Source: an uncultured Mucispirillum sp.
GTDB taxonomy: Bacteria; Chrysiogenota; Deferribacteres; Deferribacterales; Mucispirillaceae
Assembly: GCA_944326705.1 (NCBI GenBank)
Contig: CALVEY010000015.1
Location: forward strand, 1 to 56,566
DNA length: 56,566 nucleotides
Direction: 5' to 3'
The translations under genes and the position numbers were made by a program. Each line of letters opens with the position of its first letter. The stretch's first letter is position 1. Positions 8,661-16,757 of this stretch are shown in pieces. The notes under the pieces were generated by a model. It did no database searches and had not been told where the DNA came from. It saw only the letters and a program-made list of their open reading frames with translations.

Positions 8661-9926
8661 ATGAAAATAAAGTTTTTACTACTACCAGTTGTTATAGGAG
8701 CATTCTTCTTAATGACAGCTTGTGCTGACAGCGAAAAAAATAACAGCACAACACCACCTGCACAGTCTTATAATATAACTGGTAAAATTGATTATGCAGG
8801 AAAAACTATATCTTATGCAAAAGTATGCCTTGATGTAAATAATAATGGTCTAGCAGATGATACTTCATGTATAGATACTGCTGATAATAATTATAATTTT
8901 ACATCTGTTGATAATCCTGCATCTTATTCATTAGTTGCTTTTATTAAAGAAGCAAATACAGCAGTAAATGCAAAAATTATAGTTGATAATATTGAATATG
9001 ACAGCATATTATATGCACCAAGGGGTAAAACAGATACTATTTCTATTACAACTACACTTGCAAAAAGTTTAATGGATAAAGATAGTGCTTTATCACTTAA
9101 TAATGCAGAAACACAGGCAGAAGAAATAGTTAAAAAAGCTGAAAGTCCTGCAACGGTGCTTACAGTTTATAATAATGCTTTAAATACTTCATCTGAAACT
9201 ATAACAAATATTTCTACAAGCATTCGTGGTTTAGTAAATGTTATTACAGATAAATTAAACAAAGAAACTAATATCACAGACAACACTAATATTACAGTAA
9301 CACAAGAAGAAGTTAATACTGCTAATGAAGCAATAAAAGCAGAAGATGATAAACTTCCACAAAATCCTGATAAAACACCATTTGATAGAATATCTACTAT
9401 TTTAGATAATGCACAGGAAATGCCAGTAATTGATTTAACACAAGAGAAAATGGCATATTATCCAAATGGCGAATTTTATGATGGACATTATAGTAACGGC
9501 AGGCCTGTTTTTATAATCCAAAATCTAGATGCGAGTGTATTTGTTAACACTTCTATAAATATAGATATAGTATTTTGGTATATTGGATACCCTTATAAAA
9601 AATACAGGGGAAGTTATGATAATTCAGAAAGGTTATTCTATTTAGAAAATGATGACTATTTTAATTATTCCAGTATAGAACCATGCTCTGGTATAGTTGA
9701 AGATACATATATTACATATACTAATGAAAATATTTTACAGACTATGATGAATAATGCAGACTGTATGATTGCATTTAATGATCCTAACCCAGCTGTTCCA
9801 AACTATTTAAATTATGTGGCAAATTGTTTAGAAACTCTAAAAAATGAAGGCTTTACACCAGTAAAAGCTAAGTATAGAGTAGATACAAATAATTTAACAA
9901 ATTATTCATGTGGTAATAATAAATAA
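8661..9926 (+). CDS. Putative lipoprotein with EF-hand-like loop
   Basis: 421 residues. The signal peptide ends in an MTAC lipobox. AAGGGGGA precedes the ATG. Residues about 38-85 form a short repeat-like module (TGKIDYAGKTISYAKVCLD) with a calcium-loop-like DVNNNGLADD, followed by CID and YNFTSVDNPASYSL. This resembles carboxypeptidase-regulatory-like beta domains, but I cannot name the family. The middle is helical, Asn/Thr-rich. The C-terminal half has a YPNGEFYDGHYSNG segment and several cysteines. The function is unknown. It differs in sequence from its neighbour at 10400 despite the shared promoter region. Confidence 0.8.
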   Translation: MKIKFLLLPVVIGAFFLMTACADSEKNNSTTPPAQSYNITGKIDYAGKTISYAKVCLDVNNNGLADDTSCIDTADNNYNFTSVDNPASYSLVAFIKEANTAVNAKIIVDNIEYDSILYAPRGKTDTISITTTLAKSLMDKDSALSLNNAETQAEEIVKKAESPATVLTVYNNALNTSSETITNISTSIRGLVNVITDKLNKETNITDNTNITVTQEEVNTANEAIKAEDDKLPQNPDKTPFDRISTILDNAQEMPVIDLTQEKMAYYPNGEFYDGHYSNGRPVFIIQNLDASVFVNTSINIDIVFWYIGYPYKKYRGSYDNSERLFYLENDDYFNYSSIEPCSGIVEDTYITYTNENILQTMMNNADCMIAFNDPNPAVPNYLNYVANCLETLKNEGFTPVKAKYRVDTNNLTNYSCGNNK

Positions 9927-9962
9927 TAACAGCACAATTAAAAAGCACAAGCAGCATAATAT

Positions 9963-9985
9963 GAGCCAGTTTTTACTGGCTCTTT
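9963..9985 (+). terminator. Rho-independent terminator, copy 1
   Basis: GAGCCAG/CTGGCTC stem with a TTTTTA loop and a short T-run. The same hairpin and flanks recur at 10980-11003, so the terminator belongs to the duplicated unit. Confidence 0.75.
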
Positions 9986-10012
9986 AAACAATTTAAAATC
10001 AGTTAAGATATT

Positions 10013-10191
10013 CTTATAAATATTTTAAACTCTGAATTTTACACTGTTTGCATGCCCCTGCAGGTTTTCATTTTCTGCCATTGTGATAATATCATCACTT
10101 CCTGCCTGTAAAGCTGCTTTATTATAATAAATAATGCTTGAACGCTTAAAAAAATCATAAGTGCCAAGTGGTGAGAAAAATTTTACACTTC
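10013..10191 (-). pseudogene. hisD 3'-end fragment (copy B)
   Basis: A second remnant of the last 55 or so HisD codons on the minus strand, preserving the FFSPLGTYDFFKRSS region and the C-terminal sequence. It is closer to the intact hisD (11030-11208) than copy A at its 3' end: GAATTTTACACTGTTTGCAT versus the native GAATTTTATACTGTTTGCAT. Homology to hisD stops at about 10191, at the same point as copy A. That identical breakpoint shows that both fragments descend from one duplication junction. Confidence 0.9.
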
Positions 10192-10331
10192 CTTTTTTAT
10201 TTTTACATAATTTTTAAAAAAAATTTATGCAAAAAGTTATTATAAAATCTATAAACATTTACAGCACATTAAGCAGCAGCTTATAAGATTTATAAATTTA
10301 ATAATAATTTTTTTAAAAAAAACTTGACATT
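10013..10331. repeat. 0.32-kb direct repeat, copy B
   Basis: Near-identical to 8292-8610. Upstream, the homology between this copy and the native hisD locus extends further, through the GAGCCAG terminator (9963 and 10980) and the TTTAAAATCAGTTA linker. The repeated unit was therefore promoter, lipoprotein gene, terminator and hisD 3' end. Confidence 0.9.
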
Positions 10332-10349
10332 CCCCCCCCGTGCTAAAAT
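10324..10349 (+). promoter_or_regulatory. Poly-C spacer promoter (C8), probably phase-variable
   Basis: TTGACA at 10324-10329 and TAAAAT at 10344-10349, with TG at 10341-10342. The spacer is 14 bp with a C8 run (10332-10339), one C fewer than the promoter at 8603. It drives the lipoprotein gene at 10400. Confidence 0.7.
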
Positions 10350-10399
10350 AGGTACGTGCACAAAAAAGAAGCTTCTAAATTTTATTAACGGAGTTTATT

Positions 10400-10960
10400 A
10401 TGAAGAAATTTTTAATGCCATTTTTTATGGCTTTAATTGTTGCAGCACTAGCAGGTTGTGCTGATAATAATAATGATGGCGGTTCCAGCGTGCCATCATA
10501 TGATTTAAGCAATATAGCAACAGATGAAAATATAACAACTGTAGAAGCTACTCGCGATACATATGCATGGGGTTATATGTCTCTTACAAATCCAAGAATA
10601 GCATCAGGTCAATACTATCCGATACTGTTAAGCACATCTATGGGTATCCACCCTTCTTTTAAAGCAACATTATCATCTGATTATAATGCTGATACATTAA
10701 ATGGAGACCTTACTATTGGCAACAAAAATTATGATTTAAGCAGTGCTGCATCTATGACTAATAGTGGGAGTGGGAGATATCATTTAGCAATTGAAGGACA
10801 AACTATTCCAAATGACGGCACTATACTTATTGTATTTTTAACACGAGATGAAGAAGAACAGTATTTTGGCAATATAGAAGCTATTGACCAAACAGTTATT
10901 AATCGGTTAAATGAATTAGGTGCGTTAAGACAGTATAAATGGACTAAATCTGCTAATTAA
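10400..10960 (+). CDS. Putative lipoprotein, single copy of an unnamed NPR/LGALRQYKW domain
   Basis: 186 residues. The signal peptide ends in LAGC; the next residue is Ala. After a short Asn/Gly/Ser linker comes one domain of about 140 residues with landmarks YAWGYMSLTNPR, YYPILLS, GDLTIGNKNYD, RYHLAIEG, ILIVFLTRDEEEQYF and LNELGALRQYKW. The same domain occurs twice in the lipoprotein at 47215. I do not recognise it as a named family. An outer-membrane-anchored, probably surface, role is inferred from the lipobox and the poly-C promoter. GGAG lies 9 bases before the ATG. Confidence 0.8.
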   Translation: MKKFLMPFFMALIVAALAGCADNNNDGGSSVPSYDLSNIATDENITTVEATRDTYAWGYMSLTNPRIASGQYYPILLSTSMGIHPSFKATLSSDYNADTLNGDLTIGNKNYDLSSAASMTNSGSGRYHLAIEGQTIPNDGTILIVFLTRDEEEQYFGNIEAIDQTVINRLNELGALRQYKWTKSAN

Positions 10961-10979
10961 TTCAACAGCAGCATAATAT

Positions 10980-11003
10980 GAGCCAGTTTTTACTGGCTCT
11001 TTA
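10980..11003 (+). terminator. Rho-independent terminator, copy 2
   Basis: GAGCCAG/CTGGCTC hairpin with a TTTTTA loop and T-run, identical to the one at 9963. It lies between the convergent lipoprotein gene and hisD. Confidence 0.75.
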
Positions 11004-11041
11004 AATAATTTAAAATCAGTTATGATATTCTTATAAATATT

Positions 11042-12310
11042 TTAAACTCTGAATTTTATACTGTTTGCATGTCCCTGCAGGTTTTCGTTTTCTGCCATTG
11101 TGATAATATCATCACTTCCTGCCTGTAAAGATGCTTTATTATAGTAAATAATACTTGAACGCTTAAAGAAATCATAAGTGCCAAGTGGTGAGAAAAATTT
11201 TGCACTGCCCCCAGTTGGAAGTACATGGTTAGGACCTGCAAAGTAGTCACCTGCTGCCTCAGGGGAGTTACCGCCAACAAAAATCGCTCCAGCATGGCGT
11301 ATTTTGCCTATATGGCTTAAAGCATCATCAATATATAACTCTAAATGCTCAGGTGCAATATTATTTGCTATTTCGCAGGCCTCATCTAAGTTATCTACAA
11401 GCACAATAGCAGAATGTTTTTTAACAGATACTTCTGCAATATGTTTTTTAGGAAGTTTTTCAAGCTGAGCATATACTTCTTTTTCTATTTTTTCAGCCAG
11501 CTCTTTATTCCATACTATTGTAACAGCAGAAGCAAGCTCATCATGCTCGCATTGGGCAAGCATATCACTAGCCACATATTTTGCTTCCGCATTATCCCCT
11601 GCTATAATTAATATTTCGCTAGGTCCTGCTATCATATCAATATCGCATACACCAAAAACAAGTTTTTTAGCCATAGCCACATAAATATTACCAGGTCCTG
11701 TGATTTTATCTACTTTTTTCACAGATTCTGTACCGTAAGCAAGAGCTGCTATTGCCTGAGCACCGCCAACTTTATAAATATCTTTAATGCCGCATATATC
11801 TGCTGCAACTAAAACAGCACTGTTTATTTTACCATTTACTGCAGGGCTTGCCATAGATATATGTTTGACTCCTGCTGCAACAGCAGGCAGAGCATTCATT
11901 AAAACAGAAGAAAAATATGCAGCCTTGCCGCCTGGCACATATATACCAGCGCTGTCAAGTGGAGTAATTTTCTGTCCAAGCATTGCACCCGTTTCTGTTT
12001 CTATAAGCCATGTTTTTTCCATCTGCAGTTTATGAAAAGCAAGTATATTGTTATGGGCTTTTTTTATGCTTTCTATTAATTTTTTATCAGTATTATTATA
12101 GGCATCTTCTATTTCCTGCCTGCTGACTTTTATATTATCCTTATTAATATCAAAGTTATCAAATTTCTTAGTATATTCAAATAATGCCTTATCCCCATTT
12201 TTTCGCACATTTGATATAATATCAGAAGCAATCTGCAGGTAATCACCCTCCATAACTGCTCCGCGGTTTTTAATTTCTTCTAATTTTTTATCATGTTTAT
12301 TTATTATCAT
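11042..12310 (-). CDS. hisD: Histidinol dehydrogenase
   Basis: 422 residues, full length. It catalyses the last two steps of histidine synthesis, histidinol to histidine, with two NAD+. Zinc-site signatures are present: MLAQCEHDE (Gln and His), AAGDYFAGPNHVLPTGG (Asp) and the C-terminal ENLQGHANS (His). The cofactor region has GGAQAIAALAYGTESV and KITGPGNIYVAMAK. No other his gene is in the window. It is separated by 1 base from the GGDEF gene upstream. Two copies of its 3' end lie at 8292 and 10013. Confidence 0.97.
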   Translation of the reverse strand: MIINKHDKKLEEIKNRGAVMEGDYLQIASDIISNVRKNGDKALFEYTKKFDNFDINKDNIKVSRQEIEDAYNNTDKKLIESIKKAHNNILAFHKLQMEKTWLIETETGAMLGQKITPLDSAGIYVPGGKAAYFSSVLMNALPAVAAGVKHISMASPAVNGKINSAVLVAADICGIKDIYKVGGAQAIAALAYGTESVKKVDKITGPGNIYVAMAKKLVFGVCDIDMIAGPSEILIIAGDNAEAKYVASDMLAQCEHDELASAVTIVWNKELAEKIEKEVYAQLEKLPKKHIAEVSVKKHSAIVLVDNLDEACEIANNIAPEHLELYIDDALSHIGKIRHAGAIFVGGNSPEAAGDYFAGPNHVLPTGGSAKFFSPLGTYDFFKRSSIIYYNKASLQAGSDDIITMAENENLQGHANSIKFRV

Positions 12311-12311
12311 A

Positions 12312-13388
12312 TTATATCCCCACTATAACACAATCTATAGATATGCCATTCTCTTTTCTAGTGTGAGTTTTTGCCTCATAAAGTCTTGTATCTGCAAGGC
12401 GGACAATCTCTTCAAAGCTGGTAAAATCTCTTTCATTTGCAGTAACTACGCCGCCGCTGAAACCAAATATCATATTTTCATCTTCTTCATAAACTATTTT
12501 TTCAACAGCATTCTGCATTTTTACTATATAATCATGCAGTGCATTTTTATCAGTGATTTCAGTAAAAAGATAAAACTCATCACCGCCAAATCTGCCAAGT
12601 ATATCATAATCACCTATCTGGCTGCGCATAGCATAAGATATCATTTTTAATATCTCATCCCCTGCTAAATGGCCGAATTTATCATTAATATATTTATAGT
12701 TATTTAAATCAAACATAATAAAAGTAAAATTTCTGCCGTTTTTCTTATACTCTTCAAAACTTGATTTACCAGTTAAATCAAATATAAATTTATTAGGCAG
12801 ACCAGTTAAATAGTCAGTATTTGCCTGCATTTCCAGTAAAAAAGCATTATCCAGCTTTTTAAGAGCAATAGAAGCAATTAATGCAAACTCTTCCACAAAA
12901 TCAAAATTATAATCACTTGAAAATCTGCTTTTATCGCTGGAATAAAACCCAAGTGCTGCAACTATTCTACCATTATCAGTAATTGGAGCAAGCACATAGG
13001 AATAATTTACATCTGAAGGCATAAGCTGAAAATCTTTATGTATAACAGATTTATCTGTGCCTGAGCGGGTATCTGTTCCTAAAAAAGTATATGAAAAAGC
13101 ATCACTGTCAACCACTCGCACTCTTGTACCTTTATTTACATAGTTCTGCACCATAGCCATAGAATCTTTTTTAATAAAAAGCACTGCCCTTTCAATATCA
13201 AAGATTTCTTCAATATAGTGCATAGGTTTATTATCTATTTCCTCTAAATTATCACTTAAAAGCATAGAAAATTGAACAACTTTAAAACCGTTATGCTTAG
13301 CTTCATTTTCTTTAACACGCATAACCATACTTTCAAGCTCGTTTTTAAGGTCATAATTTTCTTTTAACAGGTTGCTGATGTTTGACAT
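12312..13388 (-). CDS. GAF-type sensor diguanylate cyclase (GGDEF)
   Basis: 358 residues. A short N-terminal coiled coil is followed by a GAF-like sensory region (about 40-190) and a GGDEF domain beginning at TDYLTGLPNK. The active-site loop is intact (GRFGGDEFYLF), so cyclic di-GMP synthesis is expected. The four residues at the usual inhibitory-site position (five before GGDEF) read GDYD and not RxxD, so product inhibition through that site is unlikely. There are no transmembrane segments. It lies between polA and hisD in one compact minus-strand cluster. Confidence 0.88.
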   Translation of the reverse strand: MSNISNLLKENYDLKNELESMVMRVKENEAKHNGFKVVQFSMLLSDNLEEIDNKPMHYIEEIFDIERAVLFIKKDSMAMVQNYVNKGTRVRVVDSDAFSYTFLGTDTRSGTDKSVIHKDFQLMPSDVNYSYVLAPITDNGRIVAALGFYSSDKSRFSSDYNFDFVEEFALIASIALKKLDNAFLLEMQANTDYLTGLPNKFIFDLTGKSSFEEYKKNGRNFTFIMFDLNNYKYINDKFGHLAGDEILKMISYAMRSQIGDYDILGRFGGDEFYLFTEITDKNALHDYIVKMQNAVEKIVYEEDENMIFGFSGGVVTANERDFTSFEEIVRLADTRLYEAKTHTRKENGISIDCVIVGI

Positions 13389-13406
13389 TTAATGCTCCCA
13401 AATATT

Positions 13407-15797
13407 TTATAACTGTCCCCAGTTATCACCAGTTTCTGCATTTACTAAAAGCGGAACTGATAAGGATACTGCTCTTTCCATAATATTTTTCATAATATCA
13501 GTAAATTCTGATACAATATTTTCATTTACTTCAAAAATCAGCTCATCATGGATTTGCAGAATACATTTTGCATCTATACCATTTTCTTTAATATATTTAT
13601 CACACTTTATCATTGCAAGCTTAATTATATCGGCTGCACTGCCTTGTATAGGTGCATTTACTGCCATTCTCTCTGCACGGGTGCGTATATTTGCGTTACG
13701 ACTGTTAATATCATGGATATTTCTTTTCCTGCCTAAGATTGTGCTGCAGTAGCCTTTTTCCCTTGTCTGCTTAATTATTTCATCTATAAATATTTTTACT
13801 TTTGGATAAAGAGCAAAATAGCCGTCAATAAAACTTTGGGCTTCTTTTCTTGTAACTTTTGTATCTCTTGCAAGTCCAAAGGAAGAAAGTCCGTAAAGTA
13901 TACCAAAATTAACAGCTTTTGCTATACGCCTTATATCATGAGTTACTTCATCAGCTGATGATAAGTGAAATATATTTAATGCAGTCATTGTATGAATATC
14001 TTTATTTTCATTAAATGCTTTAATTAAATTTTCATCTTCTGATAAATGAGCAAGTATTCTTAACTCTATCTGAGAGTAATCAAGCGATACAAGCTTGCAG
14101 CCCTTTTTTGCAACAAAAGAACTTCTTAATATTTCAGCATATTCTCCCTTCTGGGGTATATTCTGCATATTAGGGTTGCTAGAAGACAGTCTGCCTGTTG
14201 CTGTGCCTGTCTGTTTAAATTCTGTATGAATTCTGCCGTCTTTTACATATTCCAAAAGATTAAGTGTATATGTAGAATAAAGCTTGTTTATTTCCCTGTA
14301 TTTTAATATGGAAGAAATAAAGCTGTCATATTCTGGATAAGATATTCTTAAATCTTTTAATGTATCTTCATCTGTAGAATAGCCGCTTTTATTCTTTTTA
14401 GCACCTTTTAAGCCTAATTTATCATAAAGATATGATGATAACTGCTTTGGTGAGTTAGGGTTTAAATCAAAGCCTGCCGCTTCTTTTATTTTATTATATT
14501 CTAAATCTATGAAAGTTTTTAATTTATCAGCAACTGATTTAATGTTTTCCGCATTAATCATAATACCAGTCTGCTCCATTTCAGCTATTATACGGGCAAC
14601 TGGCTCTTCCATTTCATAATAAAGCTTATCAAGAGAGTTTTCTTTTAATTTATCAAATAAATCTTTGCTTTTTTTATAAAGCTTTCCAAAAAATTCTCCA
14701 TCGCTTTCATCTTTTAACTGCCTGATACCGCCAGCATCTGGGTCCATAAGATAATCTGCAAGTAAAATATCAAAGGCTTTTTCTGGAATATTTATGCCTT
14801 TTTTAATAAGTGATTTTATATCGTAGTAATATACGGGCTCGCCCTTTTCATACTCGTAATAAGATGTTTCATCAACTGCATATATTTTATCATTTAAGTA
14901 AGCCATAATTACAGGATTATTTACCTGCTTATATTCTAGTGCTGCAGCTTCTATTGATACATTACTTAATGATGCAAGCTGCTGTTTTAACTGATAAAGC
15001 TCATAGTAATATTTAAGTTTTTCTTCATCTCTTTCAATGTGAGATGGAGTCATATTATCAATAAAGAAAAGCTTTACAAGCTCACGGCTAAGATATGCAC
15101 TTTCACGCCCCTGCATGATTTTTTCTTTTGTTTTGCCTTTTAAATTTTCTACATTTGCAAAAATATTATCAAGGTTTTTATAATCATCAAGCAGAGTTTT
15201 AGCAGTTTTTGGTCCTATCCCTGCAATTCCTGGGATATTATCACTGGTATCGCCCATTAATGCAAGCATATCAGGAATAGACTCAGGATATAAGCCAAAT
15301 TTTTCATAAACCTTTTCTCTATCTATTACTTCATCTTTTTGATAGTCATATATCTGCACTTTATCATTTACAAGCTGATGTAAATCTTTATCTTTAGTTA
15401 CTATCCATACCCTGTTATCAATAGTCTGAGATAATGTATTTATAACATCATCAGCTTCATAACCTTCAACACAGTAGATAGGATACCCAGTATAAGGCAG
15501 CATTTCTTTTAATATATTTAGCTGCACTATTAAATCTTCAGGCATCGCCTGCCTTGTAGCCTTATAGCTTTCAAACATTTCATGGCGGCGGTTTTTGCCT
15601 TTTGCATCAAATATTATAATAATATCAGATATTTCAGGGTTTTTTCTTAACTTTTCTAAAACAGATAAAAACACATGGATAACACCTGTTGGCACACCAC
15701 CAGCTGTTAAAGGGGGAACATTGTAAAAAGCTCTGTATATTACAGAGTTACCGTCTATTAAAACGGTAACTCTATCTTTATTAAAATTTTCTGCCAT
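13407..15797 (-). CDS. polA: DNA polymerase I, proofreading site apparently absent
   Basis: 796 residues, shorter than the roughly 930 of E. coli. The N-terminal 5' nuclease domain is complete (VTKDKDLHQL, MGDTSDNIPGIAGIGPKTA). The polymerase domain has motif A (LVSLDYSQIELR), motif B (RRIAKAVNFGILYG) and motif C (QIHDELIFEV). The central 3'-5' exonuclease region is reduced, and no DxE or other DEDD-type metal motif is visible in it. This resembles the degenerate proofreading domains of several bacterial Pol I enzymes. Role: Okazaki fragment processing and repair synthesis. It lies 3 bases from ilvE and 18 bases from the GGDEF gene. Confidence 0.95.
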   Translation of the reverse strand: MAENFNKDRVTVLIDGNSVIYRAFYNVPPLTAGGVPTGVIHVFLSVLEKLRKNPEISDIIIIFDAKGKNRRHEMFESYKATRQAMPEDLIVQLNILKEMLPYTGYPIYCVEGYEADDVINTLSQTIDNRVWIVTKDKDLHQLVNDKVQIYDYQKDEVIDREKVYEKFGLYPESIPDMLALMGDTSDNIPGIAGIGPKTAKTLLDDYKNLDNIFANVENLKGKTKEKIMQGRESAYLSRELVKLFFIDNMTPSHIERDEEKLKYYYELYQLKQQLASLSNVSIEAAALEYKQVNNPVIMAYLNDKIYAVDETSYYEYEKGEPVYYYDIKSLIKKGINIPEKAFDILLADYLMDPDAGGIRQLKDESDGEFFGKLYKKSKDLFDKLKENSLDKLYYEMEEPVARIIAEMEQTGIMINAENIKSVADKLKTFIDLEYNKIKEAAGFDLNPNSPKQLSSYLYDKLGLKGAKKNKSGYSTDEDTLKDLRISYPEYDSFISSILKYREINKLYSTYTLNLLEYVKDGRIHTEFKQTGTATGRLSSSNPNMQNIPQKGEYAEILRSSFVAKKGCKLVSLDYSQIELRILAHLSEDENLIKAFNENKDIHTMTALNIFHLSSADEVTHDIRRIAKAVNFGILYGLSSFGLARDTKVTRKEAQSFIDGYFALYPKVKIFIDEIIKQTREKGYCSTILGRKRNIHDINSRNANIRTRAERMAVNAPIQGSAADIIKLAMIKCDKYIKENGIDAKCILQIHDELIFEVNENIVSEFTDIMKNIMERAVSLSVPLLVNAETGDNWGQL

Positions 15798-15800
15798 ATA

Positions 15801-16727
15801 TTATTTTACAGGATATAACCAGTCAGTATATTTTTTATTTTTGCCTTTAACTATATCAAAAAAAGCAGATTGTAATTTACCAGTGATTTCCCCTCTTACA
15901 CCAGTGCCTATAATTCTGCCGTCAAGCTGGCTGATAGGAGTAACTTCTGCTGCTGTTCCTGTGAAAAATGCCTCATCTGCCAGATAGAAATCATCTTTAG
16001 TAAATCTTTGCTCAACTACTTCATAACCTAAATCGCGTGCAAGAGTGATAATAGAATCTCTTGTAATACCTCTTAAAATAGAAGTCATTGGAGTAGTAAT
16101 AAGTCTGCCGTTTTTAACAATAAACACATTTTCGCCGCTGCCTTCTGCCACATATCCTTCTGTATCTAAAAATAATGCTTCATCATATCCGCTGATAACT
16201 GCTTCCCTTTTTGCTAAAACACTTGCCACATAGTTGCCGCATGTTTTAGAGCGTGTAGCAGTTGAGTTTACATGGAATCTGTTAAAAGAAGAAGTGCACA
16301 CTTTAATACCTTTTGAAAGACCTTCTTCACCAAGATAAGCACCCCAGTTCCAAGCAGCAATAGCTGTTTCTACTGGATATTTTTCATCTATTTTAATACC
16401 AAGACCGCCATCACCAAGATAAATAATTGGGCGGATATAACATTCTTCTAAATTATTTGCTTTAACTGTTTCAACTGTTGCTTTACATAATTCATCAAGA
16501 GTATATCCTGGGTTAATCATGAAAATGCGTGCAGAATCAAGAAGTCTTTGCATATGCTCTTTTAAACGAAATACTGCTGAACCATTTTCTGTTTTGTAGC
16601 AGCGTATACCTTCAAACACACCTACACCATAGTGGAGTGTGTGAGTTAATACAGATACTTTTGCATCATCTTTTGCTACTAATTTACCATTCATCCAAAT
16701 TTTACTATCATTACTTACAGCTGACAT
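15801..16727 (-). CDS. ilvE: Branched-chain amino acid aminotransferase
   Basis: 308 residues, class IV PLP-dependent aminotransferase of the IlvE group. Seen: HYGVGVFEGIRCY near the N-terminus, the PLP-lysine region RSKTCGNYVASVLAKREA, EGSGENVFIV, and the phosphate-binding SILRGITRDSII. It transfers the amino group between glutamate and the branched-chain 2-oxo acids. AAAGGAG precedes the ATG. It sits between gpsA and polA, with no other ilv genes nearby. Confidence 0.93.
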   Translation of the reverse strand: MSAVSNDSKIWMNGKLVAKDDAKVSVLTHTLHYGVGVFEGIRCYKTENGSAVFRLKEHMQRLLDSARIFMINPGYTLDELCKATVETVKANNLEECYIRPIIYLGDGGLGIKIDEKYPVETAIAAWNWGAYLGEEGLSKGIKVCTSSFNRFHVNSTATRSKTCGNYVASVLAKREAVISGYDEALFLDTEGYVAEGSGENVFIVKNGRLITTPMTSILRGITRDSIITLARDLGYEVVEQRFTKDDFYLADEAFFTGTAAEVTPISQLDGRIIGTGVRGEITGKLQSAFFDIVKGKNKKYTDWLYPVK

Positions 16728-16757
16728 AGTTTTCTCCTTTTATCTTTATTAATTATC

